63,264 bases of DNA from Acidobacteriaceae bacterium. Lineage in GTDB: Bacteria > Acidobacteriota > Terriglobia > Terriglobales > Acidobacteriaceae. Numbering within the stretch: the stretch's first letter is position 1; each line of letters begins with the position of its first letter. The notes below the pieces were generated by a model, which worked only from the letters and a program-made list of their open reading frames with translations, made no database searches and was not told the DNA's origin. This document shows positions 1 through 7,429 of this stretch, piece by piece. Location: positions 1 through 63,264 of the forward strand of contig JASHOY010000219.1 of NCBI GenBank assembly GCA_030038435.1. Direction: 5' to 3'. The position numbers and the translations under genes were made by a program.

Positions 1-613
1 TCACCGTTTCCACCGCCGACAGCAGCGCCACCTTGGGCTCAGAAATCCCCAGCGCATGTGCGAGATCAATGGCATTCTGGACAATGTGCACCTTGTCTTC
101 CAGCTCCGGCGTAATGTTGATCGCCGCATCCGTAATCAGCAGCGTTCGTGCGTAAGCCGGCGTATCCATAATGAACACGTGCGAAATGCGCCGCGCCGTA
201 CGCAGCCCTGTGTCCCGCTGCATCGCTGCCTTCATCATCTCATCGGTGTGCAGGCTGCCCTTCATCATCGCCTGCGCTGCACCTGACCTGCAGATCGATA
301 CCCCAAGTTCCGCCGCCTGCGTCTCCGTCTCCGCGTGCAAAATCGGATACGCACCGATGCCCAGGTAGGCTTTCGCGGCCAGCGCCTTCATTTCTTTTTC
401 CGGCCCGATCAGCGTCGGTTCAATCAGTCCTTCGGTGGCCGCTTCCACCGCACCGCGCAGCGCCACATCCGTCATCGGCCACACCACCGCCGTGGTGATT
501 GCAGGCAGTCCTTTGCAGCGCTCAATGAATTTATGAAACACGTGGTAATCCGCCGGATGCCCTACGAGTGGGTCAACTGCAACAGCTTCAGCCAATTGGG
601 CAAGATCGCTCAT
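1..613 (-). CDS. Phosphate acetyl/butyryltransferase (C-terminal part off window)
   Basis: Transfers an acyl group between CoA and phosphate, normally feeding acetate or butyrate kinase in the cytoplasm. The visible 204 residues include the family stretch MKGSLHTDEMM (about residues 115-125), then TGLRTARRISHVFIMD and LLITDAAINI, followed by IVQNAIDLAHALG and LSAVETV. These are hallmarks of the Pta/Ptb family, in the version also found in bifunctional enoyl-CoA hydratase/phosphate acetyltransferases. The MaoC hydratase domain of that fusion is absent, because the protein starts directly in the transferase domain. Start ATG at 613 has an AGGAGA Shine-Dalgarno 9 nt upstream (623-628). The reading frame runs off the left edge, so a kinase partner may lie outside the window. 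Acetyl versus butyryl specificity cannot be decided from this. Confidence 0.85.
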   Translation of the reverse strand, partial: MSDLAQLAEAVAVDPLVGHPADYHVFHKFIERCKGLPAITTAVVWPMTDVALRGAVEAATEGLIEPTLIGPEKEMKALAAKAYLGIGAYPILHAETETQAAELGVSICRSGAAQAMMKGSLHTDEMMKAAMQRDTGLRTARRISHVFIMDTPAYARTLLITDAAINITPELEDKVHIVQNAIDLAHALGISEPKVALLSAVETV

Positions 614-1154
614 CGACAAGTATCTCCTCTGCCCTCGCCGCACTCCGCCAGGGCTCACAAGTCAATTTTCCCGCTCCGCTCGCTCCGCGCATGTGCTTTT
701 GGTCACACTCCAGACAGCCGTCTATGGGTGGGCGACCCGCCCGGGTCCATAGCTCCGTCACTTCGCATTCGTTCAAAACGAAATAACGAATAAATTATAT
801 GTGGATAAGACGTAATTCCGTGTTATAAGCCACAGCACACACAATTTCAAAGATTCACACTTGATCTGCAAGCTTCTACCCCAGGCAAAACGAGCGCTCC
901 AGAACTCGACTATTTGCGGATTGCGGGGCAACTCTGTCCCTGATGAGTCTTAATGGGGCGACGGGGTGCCGCGTATAGATGCATGGTAGCCCTTCCGCAT
1001 GCGTGGTTTGGAATGCTGGTGTTTTCGACCGAGACCCGACGCGAATCGAGCGACGGCAAGGTGCGGGAGTGTTCAGAGCTTCTGTCTTTGGAGCCACTGT
1101 CGATCTGCGGGAGTTCTGCTGTTTACATGGCCTCTGTCCAAAAGGGAGGTTCCG
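614..1154. other. Long intergenic region between divergent genes
   Basis: About 540 bases with no convincing gene; the short open frames here lack coding character and sensible starts. It contains one strong hairpin (722-752, listed separately), a short palindrome TTCGTT/AACGAA at 768-782 and an AT-rich patch at 783-870, the likeliest place for promoters of the divergent genes. No known riboswitch was recognised. Confidence 0.6.
722..752. repeat. REP-like GC-rich hairpin
   Basis: An outer stem CTATGG/CCATAG (722-727 and 747-752) encloses GGGTGGGCGACCCGCCC. The core resembles the hairpins at 3959-3978, 4096-4108 and 4483-4497, so it is probably one more copy of the same interspersed palindromic family. 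Confidence 0.5.
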
Positions 1155-3323
1155 ATGCAAAACCGTTTTGTTAGGCTTGGTTCGCTGGCGGTTGCTCTAA
1201 CGCAGCCCACAATCGCATTCGTCTTTTTCCTGTCTGCCTCGGCAACTGTGCATGCGCAAGTTTGTATGAACATCAATCCCAGCGACCCCGCGGACGAAAC
1301 ATTCTCGCCGATGTATTGGGCGCCTGGGCAGAATTACACCGTCACCTTCACGGACCCGAATGGGGAGTTTTTTTCTGAGCCTTCCCATCAGACTTCCCTC
1401 TACGTTTTCGATCAGAGCGAATACGTACCGGGCGGGCCGGTCTACCAGGAGGATCCGTATGTTACGGTTTCCTCGCCGACCTACATTAGCCCAACAGAGA
1501 CTACGTTTAATGTTTCAGTCGCGGCCGGGGCGCCGGTTGAGGGCGATGGATTGAACTTCACCTGTTTCCAAAGTGGATTCTTCGCGGGCCCCGGATACAT
1601 TGAGATCACCCCGTGTGCCGTTCCTGTCACGCCCACGATCACCTCCATAGAGCCCGCCACCTGGACGGCCGGCGTGGCAACGGAGGTCACGATCACCGGA
1701 ACCGGTTTTATTACCGGGGACGGACCGAACTACTGTTTCCCGACCAGTCTGGCCATAGCTACTGGGTCGGGTTCTGTAAGTGTATTGAGCCAGGCGATCG
1801 TGAGCTCAACGCAAATCACCGCAACAGTTGAGCCGTATGTCACGGACCCCGCCGAGGCAGCCAGTGTTACGGCTTCCGATCCTCAATATACCAATCCAAC
1901 GACTTACCAGACAACGACAGCCACTGCCCAAATAGCCCCGACGACCTGTCCTATTCCACACGTATCGTCAGTGTCGCCAAACGTGTGGTTTGCCGGAAGC
2001 TCGTATAGGAATGTTACGTTTACCGGAACTAACTTCATCACTAAATCACAGGCTACCGCAACCTGCCCGGCCACAACGCTCTCGATCAATACGGGAGACG
2101 GCAGCGTCACAGTTTCCGGGGTCAGCGTGTCGAGCTCGACAAAGATTACCGCGACCGTGCGAGTGGCGTCAGACAGTAACACTGAAGCCGCGACGGCCGA
2201 TGCTTACGGCGATACCGGCCCGACCGCGGATGCGGATGTCCTCGGGGATCCAGTGATCACATGGGCCAGCGATCCGGATGGGACTAGCCCAACCATCAGC
2301 GGCCCGTACGCCACGGACCCGGACCCCAGCGCGGTCGTGGGTCAGCAGATCTATTTGACGACAGAGCCGGACGCGTCAATGCTGGCTGGCCTTCCGGTAC
2401 CCCTCACCTTTTCAGCGACCGCGCCAACCACCTGGACAGTGACGGGCGGAACGAACATCGGCGGATATACGCCAACCCCGACCTCCTTCGCAACCGGTAG
2501 CGTGACCGAGATGACGCTCGACACCAGTACCCTCACCTTCTACTCCGTTTATCCGGCGGCAAGCGTGAGCGTAGCTTACAGCTATTGTGTCTCGGGCGAG
2601 ACGACGTGTCCGGAGGGCACGGCAACGTTTGAGGTGACTTTCCCGGGCGACTCGGCGATGACGACCGATGCCTATAACGCTGTGCTGGTCGACATGATCG
2701 TGGGCCATCAGCCCTGCCTACCAACTGACCTCGACCCGTACTTGCAGTATGGCGTAATCACGGGCTATGATCCTGACGTCTGCCCCGACCAGGGCGGCGA
2801 AATAGGGGATCCGCCTGGTATCCAGTTCACGCCGCCGACGGCTTATTCCGGCGGGAGTTATTCCCTTGTCCAGGTCCTTCCGGCTGGAAATATAACAACT
2901 TATGCCAGCGGAACCAGCACCGGGGCCTATGTCACCGCGCCTGGCCTGGACGGTACGTACCCATACCCCTATGGCAGCGATGCGCCAGGCGTCGGTCTCG
3001 GTGCGAATTACTCGGAGGTCAGCAGAGACTTTGCGGCAACTATGTATCTGCTGTGGACCTCGGACGTCCCGTCCTCGATTCCGGTCCCAATCGGTTACCA
3101 AAAGTGGTGTTTCCAAACTACGACCGCGAACCCCGGCTATCCGACCGGCCAAAGTTGGACCACACCTGTTTCGCAATACGTTGGCACGGATGGCGGTTTC
3201 GTTCTATCGTCGACCCAGGCGACGAGCCAAACCACGCCGTATGGATATCCGACTTGGACCGTAGTGGCGTCGACGACGTGGTCGACGCCGGCTCCGACAA
3301 ATCCGGCAGGCAACTGTCCCTGA
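1155..3323 (+). CDS. Secreted protein with two IPT/TIG domains
   Basis: A 722-residue exported protein of unknown role. Residues 1 to about 34 form a signal peptide with a hydrophobic core and a VHA-Q cleavage region. Two IPT/TIG immunoglobulin-like repeats start near residues 157 and 268; both open with a PxIxSxxP-type strand and carry the TFTGTxF/TITGTGF signature. The rest is rich in Thr, Ser, Pro and Tyr, as in surface proteins. The C-terminus carries an SSIPVPIGY motif near residue 640 that recurs in the relic at 4505-4771. The start chosen is ATG 1155, because GGGAGG lies 6 nt upstream and the signal peptide begins exactly there; the frame stays open further upstream to 999 but encodes nothing export-like. 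The small secreted-protein gene at 3343 follows after 19 nt, so they are probably co-transcribed. Confidence 0.75.
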   Translation: MQNRFVRLGSLAVALTQPTIAFVFFLSASATVHAQVCMNINPSDPADETFSPMYWAPGQNYTVTFTDPNGEFFSEPSHQTSLYVFDQSEYVPGGPVYQEDPYVTVSSPTYISPTETTFNVSVAAGAPVEGDGLNFTCFQSGFFAGPGYIEITPCAVPVTPTITSIEPATWTAGVATEVTITGTGFITGDGPNYCFPTSLAIATGSGSVSVLSQAIVSSTQITATVEPYVTDPAEAASVTASDPQYTNPTTYQTTTATAQIAPTTCPIPHVSSVSPNVWFAGSSYRNVTFTGTNFITKSQATATCPATTLSINTGDGSVTVSGVSVSSSTKITATVRVASDSNTEAATADAYGDTGPTADADVLGDPVITWASDPDGTSPTISGPYATDPDPSAVVGQQIYLTTEPDASMLAGLPVPLTFSATAPTTWTVTGGTNIGGYTPTPTSFATGSVTEMTLDTSTLTFYSVYPAASVSVAYSYCVSGETTCPEGTATFEVTFPGDSAMTTDAYNAVLVDMIVGHQPCLPTDLDPYLQYGVITGYDPDVCPDQGGEIGDPPGIQFTPPTAYSGGSYSLVQVLPAGNITTYASGTSTGAYVTAPGLDGTYPYPYGSDAPGVGLGANYSEVSRDFAATMYLLWTSDVPSSIPVPIGYQKWCFQTTTANPGYPTGQSWTTPVSQYVGTDGGFVLSSTQATSQTTPYGYPTWTVVASTTWSTPAPTNPAGNCP

Positions 3324-3342
3324 AGAAGAAATGGAGGAGAGA

Positions 3343-3858
3343 ATGATGACAAATTTCGTGAGAAATCTTGCGTTCAAGCTTCTGGGGGCCGCTGTTCTTG
3401 CGGGCTTGCTGAATGCGCAGGCAGACCCACAGAATCAAAAGTTCAAACTCCAGATCCATGCGGTGAGGCCCGTGGTTTCGTCAGGTTCCGACGTCGATAT
3501 TGAAATCGACCTAACAAACACTTCAGACGGTCCCCTCACGTTCGAGTTCGGGCATCGCGGGAATGTAGCTACTGGTTACCGGTACGATGTGCGGAACGAC
3601 CAGGGCAAAATGGCCCCGAGGGTTGTACATCACGATCCGCTCGAGCCCAGCGAGCCGCCCGGAAGTTCAGGCGAGGGCCAAATCCAAGCTGGGCAGAGCA
3701 TTGGGGAGGCTTCCAGAATTAGCGATATCTTTCAGTTCAATCGTCCCGGGGCGTACACGATTCAGGTCTCGCGATCCGTGCCTTGGTCACCCACAATTTA
3801 CTCCAACAAGATTACGGTCACCATCTTGCCTAAATCGGATGGCGCTGAGCCGCAATGA
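3343..3858 (+). CDS. Small secreted Ig-fold protein, paralogue A
   Basis: About 171 residues, beginning with a signal peptide (hydrophobic stretch ending LLNAQ-A near residue 26). The mature part looks all-beta. It shares with the products at 4791 and 5324 the order VxxGSxVxxxIxLTN, a GYRYDVRN-like strand, a polar loop, SDIFQFNRPGxYTIQVSR and a final strand NKITVTI. The fold resembles an intracellular-proteinase-inhibitor or cohesin-like beta sandwich, but no enzyme motif is visible. ATG 3343 and ATG 3346 both sit behind GGAGGAGAG (3333-3341); ATG 3331 overlaps that Shine-Dalgarno and is unlikely. It lies directly downstream of the TIG protein, which suggests a two-component secreted system. 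Function unknown. Confidence 0.65.
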   Translation: MMTNFVRNLAFKLLGAAVLAGLLNAQADPQNQKFKLQIHAVRPVVSSGSDVDIEIDLTNTSDGPLTFEFGHRGNVATGYRYDVRNDQGKMAPRVVHHDPLEPSEPPGSSGEGQIQAGQSIGEASRISDIFQFNRPGAYTIQVSRSVPWSPTIYSNKITVTILPKSDGAEPQ

Positions 3859-3958
3859 CCGACTTTTCATTGAAATCGCTGCGGGAGGGGCCAGATCAGG
3901 CAATGAATGAGGTATCGCCTTCACTGCCTCTATTTCTGAAGCTGTTCGCGGCTTCATC

Positions 3959-3978
3959 GGGCGGGTGGGCGCCCGCCC
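3959..3978. repeat. REP-like palindrome
   Basis: Perfect 7-bp stem GGGCGGG/CCCGCCC (3959-3965 and 3972-3978) around a short loop. It marks the left edge of the block of hairpins that surrounds the RAYT relic. Confidence 0.55.
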
Positions 3979-3989
3979 TATCTGATCCA

Positions 3990-4092
3990 ATAGAAAAAGC
4001 ATCGATGTCATTAACTGATTACCGGGGCAATTGTTTTTCTGACCGATGAGCGTCAAAAAGAGACTCTAATGAGGACAATCCGCGCTATATCC
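3990..4092 (+). pseudogene. Scar: tail of paralogue-B copy and head of paralogue-C copy
   Basis: This stretch is about 90 % identical to 5242-5349. In the intact copy, that DNA holds the last codons of the 4791 gene (ending SIDVIN), the 50-nt spacer and the first codons of the 5324 gene. Here the same tail, spacer and restart (ATG 4071, reading MRTIRAIS) survive, but the frames before and after are lost. The right-hand homology stops at a REP-like palindrome. This is direct evidence that a second copy of the two-gene unit existed and was destroyed. Confidence 0.8.
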
Positions 4093-4095
4093 GGC

Positions 4096-4108
4096 GGGTG
4101 GCCCACCC
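4096..4108. repeat. REP-like palindrome
   Basis: GGGTGG-C-CCACCC, a perfect 6-bp inverted repeat. It sits exactly where homology to the 5324 gene stops, so it marks an insertion or recombination junction. Confidence 0.5.
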
Positions 4109-4140
4109 TAGTTTTTCAAAGCTTGTTTCACCACTATGCT

Positions 4141-4181
4141 GGGTGCCCCATCCTTGCGGCGTTTTTTGCCGCAAGGGTGGG
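4141..4181. repeat. REP-like hairpin, left mate
   Basis: GGGTGCCCCAT, then a CCTTGCGGC/GCCGCAAGG stem (4152-4160, 4168-4176) with a T-rich loop, then GGTGGGA. The same motif recurs in opposite orientation at 4411-4450. Paired, inverted hairpins of this kind are typical of REPIN-like elements mobilised by RAYT transposases. Confidence 0.6.
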
Positions 4182-4224
4182 ACTGGCCCCCACTTCCCCT
4201 GAATGAATCCGGCGCTCATCCTTC

Positions 4225-4365
4225 TCAATCATGTCTCACCGTATCGATCACGACTTCAGCCGAAACCCACGGCGACTCCCGTTTCCGCGCCGTCCATTCC
4301 GACTCGATCTCCCCGTCCCGCTGGAAGACTCCGCACCTTCGGTAACGAAGCAATCCTTTCGGCAT
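4225..4365 (-). pseudogene. REP-associated tyrosine transposase (RAYT) relic
   Basis: A 46-codon frame reading MPKGLLRYRRCG..., then GEIESEWTARKRES..., to a stop. The first segment looks like the start of acidobacterial RAYT (IS200-like Y1) proteins; the second looks like their extreme C-terminus. The catalytic middle, with the HxH pair and tyrosine, is missing, so this is an internal deletion derivative of a normal protein of roughly 150-200 residues. REP hairpins sit on both sides. The assignment rests on recalled family endings, not an alignment. Confidence 0.5.
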
Positions 4366-4410
4366 GGTGCCAAATTCTACACCGCGCCGGGCAATCGGGT
4401 TTGTGCGCAA

Positions 4411-4450
4411 TCCCACGCTTGCGGCAAAAGAGGCCGCAAGGGGCACCCAC
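4411..4450. repeat. REP-like hairpin, right mate
   Basis: Stem CTTGCGGC/GCCGCAAG (4418-4425, 4433-4440) followed by GGGCACCCAC, which is the reverse complement of the GGGTGCCCCAT side of 4141-4181. It lies on the other side of the RAYT relic. Confidence 0.55.
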
Positions 4451-4482
4451 GGTGATGATGGAACGGGCTGAGAAAAAGCATG

Positions 4483-4497
4483 GGCGGGCCACCCGCC
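4483..4497. repeat. REP-like palindrome
   Basis: GGCGGG-CCA-CCCGCC, immediately before homology to the TIG protein resumes at 4505; the right boundary of the inserted block. Confidence 0.5.
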
Positions 4498-4504
4498 AGC
4501 TGAT

Positions 4505-4771
4505 GCAGATTTCAGCGCAACGATGTATTTAATGTGGCAGCCAAACATGCCGTCCTCAACTCCAGTGCCGGCGGGCTACACGTCGTCTATACCGGTGCCC
4601 ATTGGCTATGTTCCATGGAATTGGTCCGGAGAGGCAGCGCAAGATTCTGGCGTGTGGTCGGTCTTACCAGACAGTGTGGTTAACTCGTCAAACCCGCCCC
4701 TCATTATGAGCGCGGCCTTTCCAACATGGAGCAGCGTAGTTACAATAACTGCGCCGCCGTCCTGCCATTAA
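4505..4771 (+). pseudogene. C-terminal relic of a second TIG-type secreted protein
   Basis: The frame reads ADFSATMYLMWQ..., then SSTPVPAGY and SSIPVPIGY, closely matching the C-terminus of the 1155-3323 product (RDFAATMYLLWT..., SSIPVPIGY) and ending in a comparable ITAPPSCH tail. The upstream TIG domains, signal peptide and start are missing; a REP block takes their place. ATG 4523 could in principle start an 82-residue product, but it would lack a signal peptide and begin in mid-domain. The gene at 4791 follows after 19 nt, exactly the spacing seen after the intact TIG gene. Confidence 0.75.
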
Positions 4772-4790
4772 AAAAACGAGAGAGGAACCT

Positions 4791-5273
4791 ATGAAACGCC
4801 GGAACGTTTTTCTTACCATCATGCAGACATTTTTGCTGGCGATATTCGCGCATGCCCAGGCCCGCCAGGTAACGATCACAATCAGCACTTCTCAAACAGA
4901 GGTAAAGGCAGGCGTTCCCGTCAATTTAGAAATTGTCTTGGCGAATCTAAGCCAACAAGACATCCATATTTTCAGAGCTCCCGGGCACGAGCACGCGGAA
5001 CTATTCTATTCCATATCAGTCTGTCGCGGTGACGGTAGTGCGGCGCCTATGACAACGTATGATGATGCTATAAACAATAGAGGAGCCCGGCCTATCAGTA
5101 AGATAATGACGACGATCAAACCAGGGGAAAAGCTGAAAGAATACGCCACCATCAGTGACATATTTGACATGACGGTGGCTGGGAAATATGAAATTGTAGT
5201 GAAGCGGCCAGATCCCTTAGATCCAAGAGTGCTTATCAGATCAAACAGAATAAGCATCGATGTCATTAACTGA
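4791..5273 (+). CDS. Small secreted Ig-fold protein, paralogue B
   Basis: 160 residues with a signal peptide ending near AHAQA (residues 19-23). The mature domain has the same strand order as the 3343 and 5324 products: VKAGVPVNLEIVLAN, a FYSISV strand, a KPGEKL turn, ISDIFDMTVAGKYEIVVKR and a last strand RISIDVIN. No catalytic motif is seen. AGAGAGGA lies just upstream of ATG 4791. It directly follows the TIG relic, as the 3343 gene follows the intact TIG gene, and is 50 nt before its paralogue at 5324. Function unknown; a partner or binding module for a cell-surface protein is an inference from context. Confidence 0.65.
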   Translation: MKRRNVFLTIMQTFLLAIFAHAQARQVTITISTSQTEVKAGVPVNLEIVLANLSQQDIHIFRAPGHEHAELFYSISVCRGDGSAAPMTTYDDAINNRGARPISKIMTTIKPGEKLKEYATISDIFDMTVAGKYEIVVKRPDPLDPRVLIRSNRISIDVIN

Positions 5274-5323
5274 TTACCGGGGCAATTGTTTTTCTGACCG
5301 ATGAGTGTCAAAAAGAGAATCTA

Positions 5324-5881
5324 ATGAAGACAATCCGCGCTATATCCGCCATGATGGCCTTCTGCGTCGCTTTAACTGGAGTCGCGGTTTCTCAACAAGG
5401 CGAAGAGACGACATTACCTTTCACAATTGAAATCACTGACAATTTGGAAGCGGGCCACTCCAATCAGTGGGATTTTGCGAACAGTGGAGAAACCACCGTA
5501 AAGGCCGGTTCTATGGTGGTGGTGAGAGTCCGAAAGACCAGTCGCTCCGATCACGAGATCGCAAGAGTGGCGGCAAATGGATCGCCATATGGCTACGAAT
5601 ACGAGGTACATAATAGCAACGGCCAGTTACTTGAGCGGAAGACGCTTAAAAATTCGCGCGGCTGGATTTTAGACGGCGGCCCAGGGATTGTGAGGGGATC
5701 GAAAGACATGGTCCTCCAACCTGGAGAAACCCAGACAGCCACAGCGATCATTAGCGATTGGTTTGATCTGTCGCAGCCGGGAACGTACAGCATCCAGCTC
5801 TTGCAACACGTCTCAAGTCTCCCTCAATCTCCCGTCGTTAAATCGAACACAATTGAAATCCGAGTCGTGTCTGCCGACTGA
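5324..5881 (+). CDS. Small secreted Ig-fold protein, paralogue C
   Basis: 185 residues; signal peptide residues 1 to about 23 (ending VAVSQ-Q). It is longer than its neighbours, with an extra N-terminal strand (FTIEITDN) and a glycine-rich loop. It keeps the family core: VKAGSMVVVRV, YGYEYEVHNSNG, LQPGETQTAT, ISDWFDLSQPGTYSIQL and the last strand NTIEIRVV. The start ATG 5324 follows AAAGAGAA, a weak Shine-Dalgarno. It is the third member of the array; its 5' end is duplicated in the scar at 3990-4092. No enzymatic function can be proposed. Confidence 0.65.
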   Translation: MKTIRAISAMMAFCVALTGVAVSQQGEETTLPFTIEITDNLEAGHSNQWDFANSGETTVKAGSMVVVRVRKTSRSDHEIARVAANGSPYGYEYEVHNSNGQLLERKTLKNSRGWILDGGPGIVRGSKDMVLQPGETQTATAIISDWFDLSQPGTYSIQLLQHVSSLPQSPVVKSNTIEIRVVSAD

Positions 5882-6112
5882 GGTGGAGGGTTCTACCATA
5901 TCTATTTCTCTCCTGGTTCACTCGGCGGGTTTGTGCCGAGTAATGGATCGCAGACGACCGACGGTTGCCCCAACGTTGTTCCAAATCCGCGCAAACCCGA
6001 TTATGCCACCAGACAAATCCCGGCGCTCAACGGAATCGCCGCGGCGAGTGCCGGCTTATTGGCGGGGCACATGCCCATTGGAAATTTTCCGCTTGACGCC
6101 TTCTGTTCCAAG

Positions 6113-6133
6113 TGTCACATTATCCGTGTGACA
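6113..6133. promoter_or_regulatory. Inverted repeat overlapping the GntR start (possible operator)
   Basis: TGTCAC (6113-6118) and GTGACA (6128-6133) form a perfect 6-bp inverted repeat with a 9-bp spacer. The right arm contains the GTG start codon of the GntR gene. GntR regulators of this type usually bind palindromes near their own promoter, so autoregulation is plausible but unproven. Confidence 0.35.
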
Positions 6134-6529
6134 GCACTCCGTTTCCAGCTCAAACCCGGCGAGCCCATTGCCGACCAGGTCGTATTTGCCGCAAAGAAGG
6201 CCTTTATCAGCGGCGAATTTCAGCCCGGCCAGACCTTTCCCTCGGTGCGCGCCCTTGCTGCCACGCTCAAAATTCATCCCAACACGGCGCACAAGGCCAT
6301 CCAGCACCTGATACAGGAGCGCTGGCTTGAAGTCCATCAGGGTGTCGGCACCGTCGTCGCCAAACGGCCCGAACCGCGGCGCGGCGACAAAAAGCGTCTC
6401 TTGCAGGAGCAGGTCGAACAGCTCGTGGTTGAGGCCATGCGCGTCGAGCTCGATCTTCAAGGTCTGCTCGACGCCATCGGGGACCAGTGGGCGAAGCTTG
6501 AAAAGCCGCGGGAGGTTGTAGCGCGATGA
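6128..6529 (+). CDS. GntR-family transcriptional regulator (YtrA-like)
   Basis: 133 residues: an N-terminal winged helix-turn-helix (ALRFQLKPGEPIADQV, then PSVRALAATLKIHPNTAHKAIQHL, about residues 33-60) and a short helical C-terminus (about residues 75-130). There is no large effector-binding domain, which is the YtrA subfamily pattern. The frame is open back to 5933, but the upstream residues are not family-like. GTG 6128 gives the expected N-terminus, although no Shine-Dalgarno precedes it. The stop overlaps the ATG of the ABC ATPase (ATGA), so regulator, ATPase and permease form one operon. YtrA regulators typically repress such adjacent ABC genes and respond to cell-envelope stress. Confidence 0.85.
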   Translation: MTALRFQLKPGEPIADQVVFAAKKAFISGEFQPGQTFPSVRALAATLKIHPNTAHKAIQHLIQERWLEVHQGVGTVVAKRPEPRRGDKKRLLQEQVEQLVVEAMRVELDLQGLLDAIGDQWAKLEKPREVVAR

Positions 6530-7416
6530 TCCGCACCGAGAATCTATGGAAGCGCTTCCGCCATCACGATGCCGTCCGCGGCATCAGTTTTTCCGTACCC
6601 GAGGGCAGCGCCTACGCCCTCATCGGCGCCAACGGCGCGGGCAAAACCACCACCCTCAAAATCCTCATGAACATCCTCGAGCCCAGCAGCGGCTCCGCCA
6701 CCGTTCTCGGCATCGACTCACGCCGCATCTCGCCGCGCGAGCTCAACCGCATCGGCTATGTATCAGAAAACCAGCAGATGCCCGAGCGCCTCACCGTCGA
6801 TGAGTATTTCAGCTATCTGCGCCCCTTTTACCAACGGTGGGACCGCCGGCTCGAAACTTCGCTCCGCGTCCAGTTGCGCCTTCCCGCCACGCGCCGCATC
6901 GGCGAGCTCTCCCATGGCATGCGCATGAAGATGGCTCTCGCCTGCGCGCTTCCCTTTCATCCCAGCGTGCTCATCCTCGACGAGCCTTTCAGTGGCCTCG
7001 ATCCGCTGGTGCGCGACGAATTCATGGAAGGCGTCCTCGGCCAGGCCGGCGAAACTACCATTCTCATCTCCACTCACGAACTTGGCGAAATCGAAGGCGT
7101 CGCCACCCACGTCGTCTTTCTCGAAGAAGGCGAGTTGCTTTTCGACGAGCCTATGGAGCAGCTCCGGGCAAGATTCCGCGTGGTTCGCATCGTATTCGAC
7201 CACCCGGCGCACGCACCGCAGGAACCCTCACCGGACTGGCTCCAACTCACCGCGGAAGGCAACACGCTGCAGTTCATTGATTCGCGTTTTTCCGAGCGCC
7301 GTTCCCGCGAAAACCTCAACGCGCGCTTTCCCGGCATCCGCAGCATCGACATCGAGCCAGTACCCTTGCGCACCATCTTCACCTCGCTGGCCCGCGCAGT
7401 CAGAAACGCAGCTTGA
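6526..7416 (+). CDS. ABC transporter ATP-binding protein
   Basis: 296 residues; hydrolyses ATP to drive the adjacent permease. Walker A GANGAGKT at residues 34-41, a Q-loop region with SENQQMPE near 85, a signature reading LSHGM rather than LSGGQ (near 128), Walker B VLILDEPFSGLD near 150 and the switch histidine in STHEL near 184. A C-terminal extension of about 80 residues follows the nucleotide-binding domain, as in export-type ATPases of the YtrB/CcmA class. It overlaps the GntR gene by 4 nt and is 13 nt before the permease. The altered signature (G to H) is tolerated in this subfamily. Substrate unknown. Confidence 0.9.
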   Translation: MIRTENLWKRFRHHDAVRGISFSVPEGSAYALIGANGAGKTTTLKILMNILEPSSGSATVLGIDSRRISPRELNRIGYVSENQQMPERLTVDEYFSYLRPFYQRWDRRLETSLRVQLRLPATRRIGELSHGMRMKMALACALPFHPSVLILDEPFSGLDPLVRDEFMEGVLGQAGETTILISTHELGEIEGVATHVVFLEEGELLFDEPMEQLRARFRVVRIVFDHPAHAPQEPSPDWLQLTAEGNTLQFIDSRFSERRSRENLNARFPGIRSIDIEPVPLRTIFTSLARAVRNAA

Positions 7417-7429
7417 ACAGGAGTCTCCC

